This document shows positions 6,827 to 8,995 of a stretch of 8,995 bases of DNA, piece after piece. Source of the stretch: Alphaproteobacteria bacterium (GTDB lineage Bacteria; Pseudomonadota; Alphaproteobacteria; Sphingomonadales; Sphingomonadaceae); contig VBAE01000198.1 in assembly GCA_005882415.1 (NCBI GenBank), positions 1-8,995 on the forward strand, given 5' to 3'. Position 1 is the stretch's first letter, and every line of letters starts with the position of its first letter. The position numbers and the translations under genes were made by a program. The notes beneath the pieces were generated by a model. That model had not been told where the DNA came from. It worked only from the letters and a program-made list of their open reading frames with translations, and ran no database searches.

Positions 6827-7675
6827 GTGCAAATTGTCCGTGACGTCGAAAGCCTGAGAAATGCCGTGGACGCTTTGCGGTCCGACGGGGGGCGGGTCGC
6901 CTTCGTTCCGACCATGGGCGCGCTCCACGACGGCCATATGGCTTTGGTCGCCGAGGCGCGGCGGCGGGCGGCCCATGTCGTCGCCTCGATCTTCGTCAAT
7001 CCGACCCAGTTCGCGCCCAATGAGGATCTCTCCACCTACCCCCGGCGGGAAGCCACCGACGCGCGGATGCTGGAGGAGGAGGGGTGCGACATCCTCTGGG
7101 CGCCGGACGCGGCCGCGATGTATCCGGAAGGCCATTCGACCACGATCAGCGTGGCGGGGGTCAGCGAGGGACTGTGCGGCGCCTCGCGCCCCGGCCATTT
7201 CGACGGGGTCGCGACGGTGGTCGCCAAGCTGTTCAACCAGGTCCGGCCCGACATCGCCCTGTTCGGCGAAAAGGATTACCAGCAGCTCACGGTGATCCGC
7301 CGAATGGTCCGCGACCTCGACATGGCCGTCGAGATCGTCGGCGTGCCGACCCAGCGCGAGGCGGACGGCTTGGCCCTCTCCTCGCGCAACGCATACTTGA
7401 GCGAAGAAGAGCGGCAGGCGGCGCGTGCGCTGCCGCGGGCGCTCGGGGAAGCGGCAAGCGCCATCGCCGGCGGGGCGGACGTGGCCGAGGCGCTGGCCAA
7501 AGCGGCGGAGAAGCTGGCCAAGGCCGGCTTCAATCCGGTGGAATATGTCGAGCTTCGGGACGCCGAGACGCTGGAGCCGCTCTCCGCCCTCGACCGCCCG
7601 GCCCGGCTGCTCGCCGCTGCCCGCTTGGGCCGCACCCGCTTGATCGACAATCTCGCGGTCTCTCCGAGAGAATGA
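6827..7675 (+). CDS. panC: Pantoate--beta-alanine ligase (pantothenate synthetase)
   Basis: PanC joins pantoate and beta-alanine with ATP through a pantoyl-adenylate to give pantothenate, the CoA precursor, in the cytoplasm. The 282 residues match the usual length (E. coli 283). Visible landmarks are VPTMGALHDGH with the nucleotidyltransferase HxGH at 34-37, FVNPTQFAPNEDL (56-68), YPR at 71-73, the strongly conserved ASRPGHFDGVATVVAKLF (119-136), FGEKDYQQL (146-154), READGLALSSRN (177-188) with the KMSKS-like element, and VEYVELRD (238-245). The start is GTG at 6827 with GGAGG ten bases upstream; no closer ATG fits the family N-terminus. It is not next to panB or panD here, so pantothenate genes are dispersed. 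It diverges from mipZ and is followed 83 bp later by the Sel1-like gene. Confidence 0.97.
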   Translation: MQIVRDVESLRNAVDALRSDGGRVAFVPTMGALHDGHMALVAEARRRAAHVVASIFVNPTQFAPNEDLSTYPRREATDARMLEEEGCDILWAPDAAAMYPEGHSTTISVAGVSEGLCGASRPGHFDGVATVVAKLFNQVRPDIALFGEKDYQQLTVIRRMVRDLDMAVEIVGVPTQREADGLALSSRNAYLSEEERQAARALPRALGEAASAIAGGADVAEALAKAAEKLAKAGFNPVEYVELRDAETLEPLSALDRPARLLAAARLGRTRLIDNLAVSPRE

Positions 7676-7692
7676 AGATGGTGACCGCGGCG

Positions 7693-7700
7693 TTAACCAT
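7693..7700 (+). promoter_or_regulatory. Candidate CtrA half-site TTAACCAT
   Basis: TTAACCAT is the 8-base half-site recognised by the cell-cycle regulator CtrA in Caulobacter-type alphaproteobacteria. Here it lies in the panC/sel1 gap, 59 bp before the Sel1-like start codon. A weak promoter-like pair follows directly: TTGTTT at 7701-7706 and TCTACT at 7723-7728, 16 bases apart. Function in this organism is inferred from the match and its position. Confidence 0.45.
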
Positions 7701-7744
7701 TTGTTTGTGAAACCGGCCCAAATCTACTCCCGACAGCTTGAAAC

Positions 7745-7751
7745 AGGGGAG
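7745..7751 (+). promoter_or_regulatory. Shine-Dalgarno of the Sel1-like gene
   Basis: AGGGGAG lies seven bases before the ATG at 7759. This selects that ATG over the in-frame TTG at 7738, which has no such site and would add only seven residues. Confidence 0.7.
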
Positions 7752-7758
7752 CAGTCAG

Positions 7759-8058
7759 ATGGGTAGCAGCTTCAAATCCGCCAATTTTCTCGTCGAGAGC
7801 CGGCTTCGCGATGCGGCGGTCGGGGACGTCGATGCGCTGTACGAGCTCGGCGTCGCTTATTCGACCGGCACGCACGGCATCGACGTCGACCTTATCGAGG
7901 CGCACAAATGGTTCAACCTCGCGGCCCTGAACGGCAGCGAGCGCGCCCAGGAATGCCGCGCCGACATCGCCGAGGAGATGACCGCGCGCGAGATCGCCCA
8001 GGCCCAGCGCCAGGCGCGCGCCTGGCTCAGCGAAACGACGGTCCGCCGGGCGGCGTGA
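7759..8058 (+). CDS. Small Sel1-like repeat protein
   Basis: This 99-residue protein has no signal peptide or membrane segment. It is built around one Sel1-type (TPR-like) helical pair: about 20-66, with the hallmark DALYELGVAYSTG, then DLIEAHKWFNLAALNGS and the following ERAQ. The conserved Leu/Gly/Ala spacing and the AHKWFNLAA signature are diagnostic of the family. A charged amphipathic C-terminal helix follows (MTAREIAQAQRQARAWL). Sel1 repeats mediate protein-protein contacts; the partner cannot be named. Many sphingomonads and rhizobia carry such stand-alone short Sel1 proteins. The upstream CtrA-type box suggests cell-cycle-linked expression, an inference. A REP-like hairpin starts 28 bp after the stop. 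Confidence 0.87.
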   Translation: MGSSFKSANFLVESRLRDAAVGDVDALYELGVAYSTGTHGIDVDLIEAHKWFNLAALNGSERAQECRADIAEEMTAREIAQAQRQARAWLSETTVRRAA

Positions 8059-8081
8059 TCGCGTAACCGTCGTAAATCCCT

Positions 8082-8154
8082 CGTCATCCCGGGCTTGACC
8101 CGGGATCCATGAACACAGGTCCGCGAGTACTGGACACGAACCGTGTTCATGGAT
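8082..8154. repeat. Dispersed palindromic repeat, second half cut off
   Basis: The segment begins CGTCATCCCGGG. It contains a perfect 8-bp hairpin, ATCCCGGG / CCCGGGAT (8086-8093 / 8099-8106, loop CTTGA), and a 12-bp inverted pair, ATCCATGAACAC (8105-8116) and GTGTTCATGGAT (8143-8154), around a 26-nt loop. If symmetry continued, a mirrored CCCGGG-TCAAG-CCCGGG hairpin should follow 8154, but the sequence changes there to the insertion-sequence flank. Elements beginning this way are common intergenic repeats in sphingomonads (from memory). It may also serve as the 3' structure of the Sel1-like transcript; no T-tract is seen. Confidence 0.65.
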
Positions 8155-8177
8155 GCCTCTGAGTTCACAAACGAAGT

Positions 8178-8200
8178 GCAACACCTCAGACAGGTGTTGC
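8178..8200 (+). promoter_or_regulatory. Hairpin sequestering the transposase ribosome-binding site
   Basis: GCAACACCT (8178-8186) and AGGTGTTGC (8192-8200) form a perfect 9-bp stem with a CAGAC loop, ending one base before the transposase ATG at 8202. The only Shine-Dalgarno-like bases, AGGTG (8192-8196, five bases from the ATG), are in the 3' arm. In mRNA this would hide the site and limit transposase translation. It may also be part of the terminal repeat. Confidence 0.55.
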
Positions 8201-8201
8201 C

Positions 8202-8995
8202 ATGTCCAGCTACCGCCAGCTCTCGATCGAGGAACGGTGTGAGATTGCCCGCCTTCATGAAGGCGGGCAATCGATCCGGCAAATCGCTGCAGCTCTGGAT
8301 CGCCAGCCGTCGACCATATCGAGGGAGCTGAACCGCAACAAAGGCGCCAGGATCGGCTACAGCCCGACCTACGCCCAGCAACAGGCCGCCGCCCGCCGCT
8401 GGTCCGGATCGCGGCTCGAACGCGACGATGCACTGCGCGAGAAGATACTCGACCTCCTCGCTTTGGGCTGGTCGCCCGAGCAGATCTGCGGCCGCCTCGC
8501 CCTCGAGGCCGGCCGCCACGTCATCAGCCACGAGAGCATCTACCGCTTCATCCACACCCAGAAGAAGCGGAGCAACGACGGCAGCTGGTGCCGCTTCCTG
8601 CTGCGCGGCCGCTTGAAGCGCGGCTGGCGCCATAAACGCCCCGGAGCCATCCGCTTCCTCGAGCGAAGGTCGATCCACGACCGACCCGCCGAAGCCGATG
8701 ACCGCACCAGCGCCGGACATTGGGAGGGCGACGCAATGCTCTTCTCGACACCCGGCCAGGCGGTGCTCGTCGCCCACGAACGCACCTCGAGGATCATGCT
8801 CCTCGTCCGGCCGCCGAGCCTCAAGGCAGACCCCACCGCGGAAGCGCTCGAAGCCATGCTGAGGCCCGTGCCGGCGAACCTGCGCAAGACCATCACCTTC
8901 GACAACGGAACCGAGTTCGCCCGCCACTACAAGCTCACCCGCCAGCTCGGCGTCGAAACCTACTTCTGCGACACTCGAAGCCCGTGGCAGAAAGG
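8202..8995 (+). CDS. IS30-family transposase, 3' end outside the window
   Basis: The frame is open from ATG 8202 to the window edge (264 codons plus two bases), so only the N-terminal part is seen; family members are usually about 320-380 residues. Residues 5-45 form a helix-turn-helix with the typical YRQLSIEERCEIARLHEGG, IRQIAAALDR and STISRELNRN. A second region, GWSPEQICGRLA (89-100) and HESIYRFIH (110-118), is characteristic of IS30. The DDE RNase-H-like catalytic core is visible from about 172: first Asp177 in GHWEGDAM and second Asp234 in TFDNGTEFA. The frame stops at SPWQK, just before the expected catalytic Glu. No damage is seen in the visible part, so the element may be active. DDE transposases of this family move IS copies by cut-and-circle type transposition with strong preference for palindromic targets (family knowledge). 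Confidence 0.92.
   Translation, partial: MSSYRQLSIEERCEIARLHEGGQSIRQIAAALDRQPSTISRELNRNKGARIGYSPTYAQQQAAARRWSGSRLERDDALREKILDLLALGWSPEQICGRLALEAGRHVISHESIYRFIHTQKKRSNDGSWCRFLLRGRLKRGWRHKRPGAIRFLERRSIHDRPAEADDRTSAGHWEGDAMLFSTPGQAVLVAHERTSRIMLLVRPPSLKADPTAEALEAMLRPVPANLRKTITFDNGTEFARHYKLTRQLGVETYFCDTRSPWQK

Larger units (their letters stand above)
8155..8995 (+). mobile_element. IS30-family insertion sequence, left part (continues past the window)
   Basis: The element is recognised by its transposase. The left end is placed at about 8155, where the palindromic repeat symmetry is lost; the terminal inverted repeat probably lies within 8155-8200 (sequence around TTCACAAACGAAGTGCAACACC). The right end, right inverted repeat and any target duplication are outside the window, so the exact boundary cannot be confirmed. 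Confidence 0.65.

Noticed and set aside
8143..8331. Short plus-strand frame starting in the repeat before the transposase
   Set aside because: It reads through repeat sequence and then out of frame through the transposase helix-turn-helix; no Shine-Dalgarno or conserved motif.
7693..8927. Minus-strand open frames (246 and 356 codons) across the Sel1 gene and the insertion sequence
   Set aside because: They are antisense to the recognisable Sel1 and IS30 transposase genes and show no domain of their own.
1..8995. A new defence, mobile or biosynthetic system
   Set aside because: Apart from the partial IS30 element, every clear gene belongs to a known housekeeping family; the only unknown is one small membrane protein.

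Overview
The window is about 9 kb of very GC-rich chromosomal DNA. It most likely comes from an alphaproteobacterium of the sphingomonad group (Sphingomonas or a close relative). This rests on a MipZ-type division ATPase, a PgmG-like phosphomannomutase/phosphoglucomutase in the same operon, a small Sel1 protein with a CtrA-type TTAACCAT box upstream, and intergenic palindromic repeats of a style common in this group. The taxonomy is inferred from gene content and protein character, not from a database search.

Layout. Positions 1-180 hold a composite inverted repeat and no gene. From 181 to 3937 lies a tesA / ybbA-ybbP block: a periplasmic SGNH esterase (minus strand) diverges across only 18 bp from an ABC ATPase and its large FtsX-type permease (plus strand, ATGA overlap). 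From 3934 to 6743 a minus-strand operon runs mipZ, membrane-anchored J-domain protein, pgmG-like mutase, small membrane protein. It meets the permease tail to tail, with the two stop codons sharing the bases of one CTAG. Divergent from mipZ is panC (6827-7675), followed by a short Sel1-like gene (7759-8058). The window ends in a dispersed palindrome (8082-8154) and the left part of an IS30-family insertion sequence whose transposase runs off the right edge.

The genes are mostly conserved housekeeping functions: lipid/ester hydrolysis with a lipoprotein-type ABC exporter, division-site placement, sugar-nucleotide precursors for envelope polysaccharide, chaperone recruitment at the membrane, and pantothenate synthesis. 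I see no defence island, CRISPR array, RNA gene or biosynthetic cluster.

The most unusual feature is that two neighbouring, oppositely oriented genes, ybbP and pgmG, each seem to lack an internal block of about 80-85 bp. The missing length is not a multiple of three, so both genes are frameshifted while all other genes are intact. This is either an assembly or consensus artefact or a pair of real deletions. A second point of interest is the IS30 element, which appears to have inserted into the second half of a palindromic repeat and whose transposase ribosome-binding site is folded into a perfect 9-bp hairpin.
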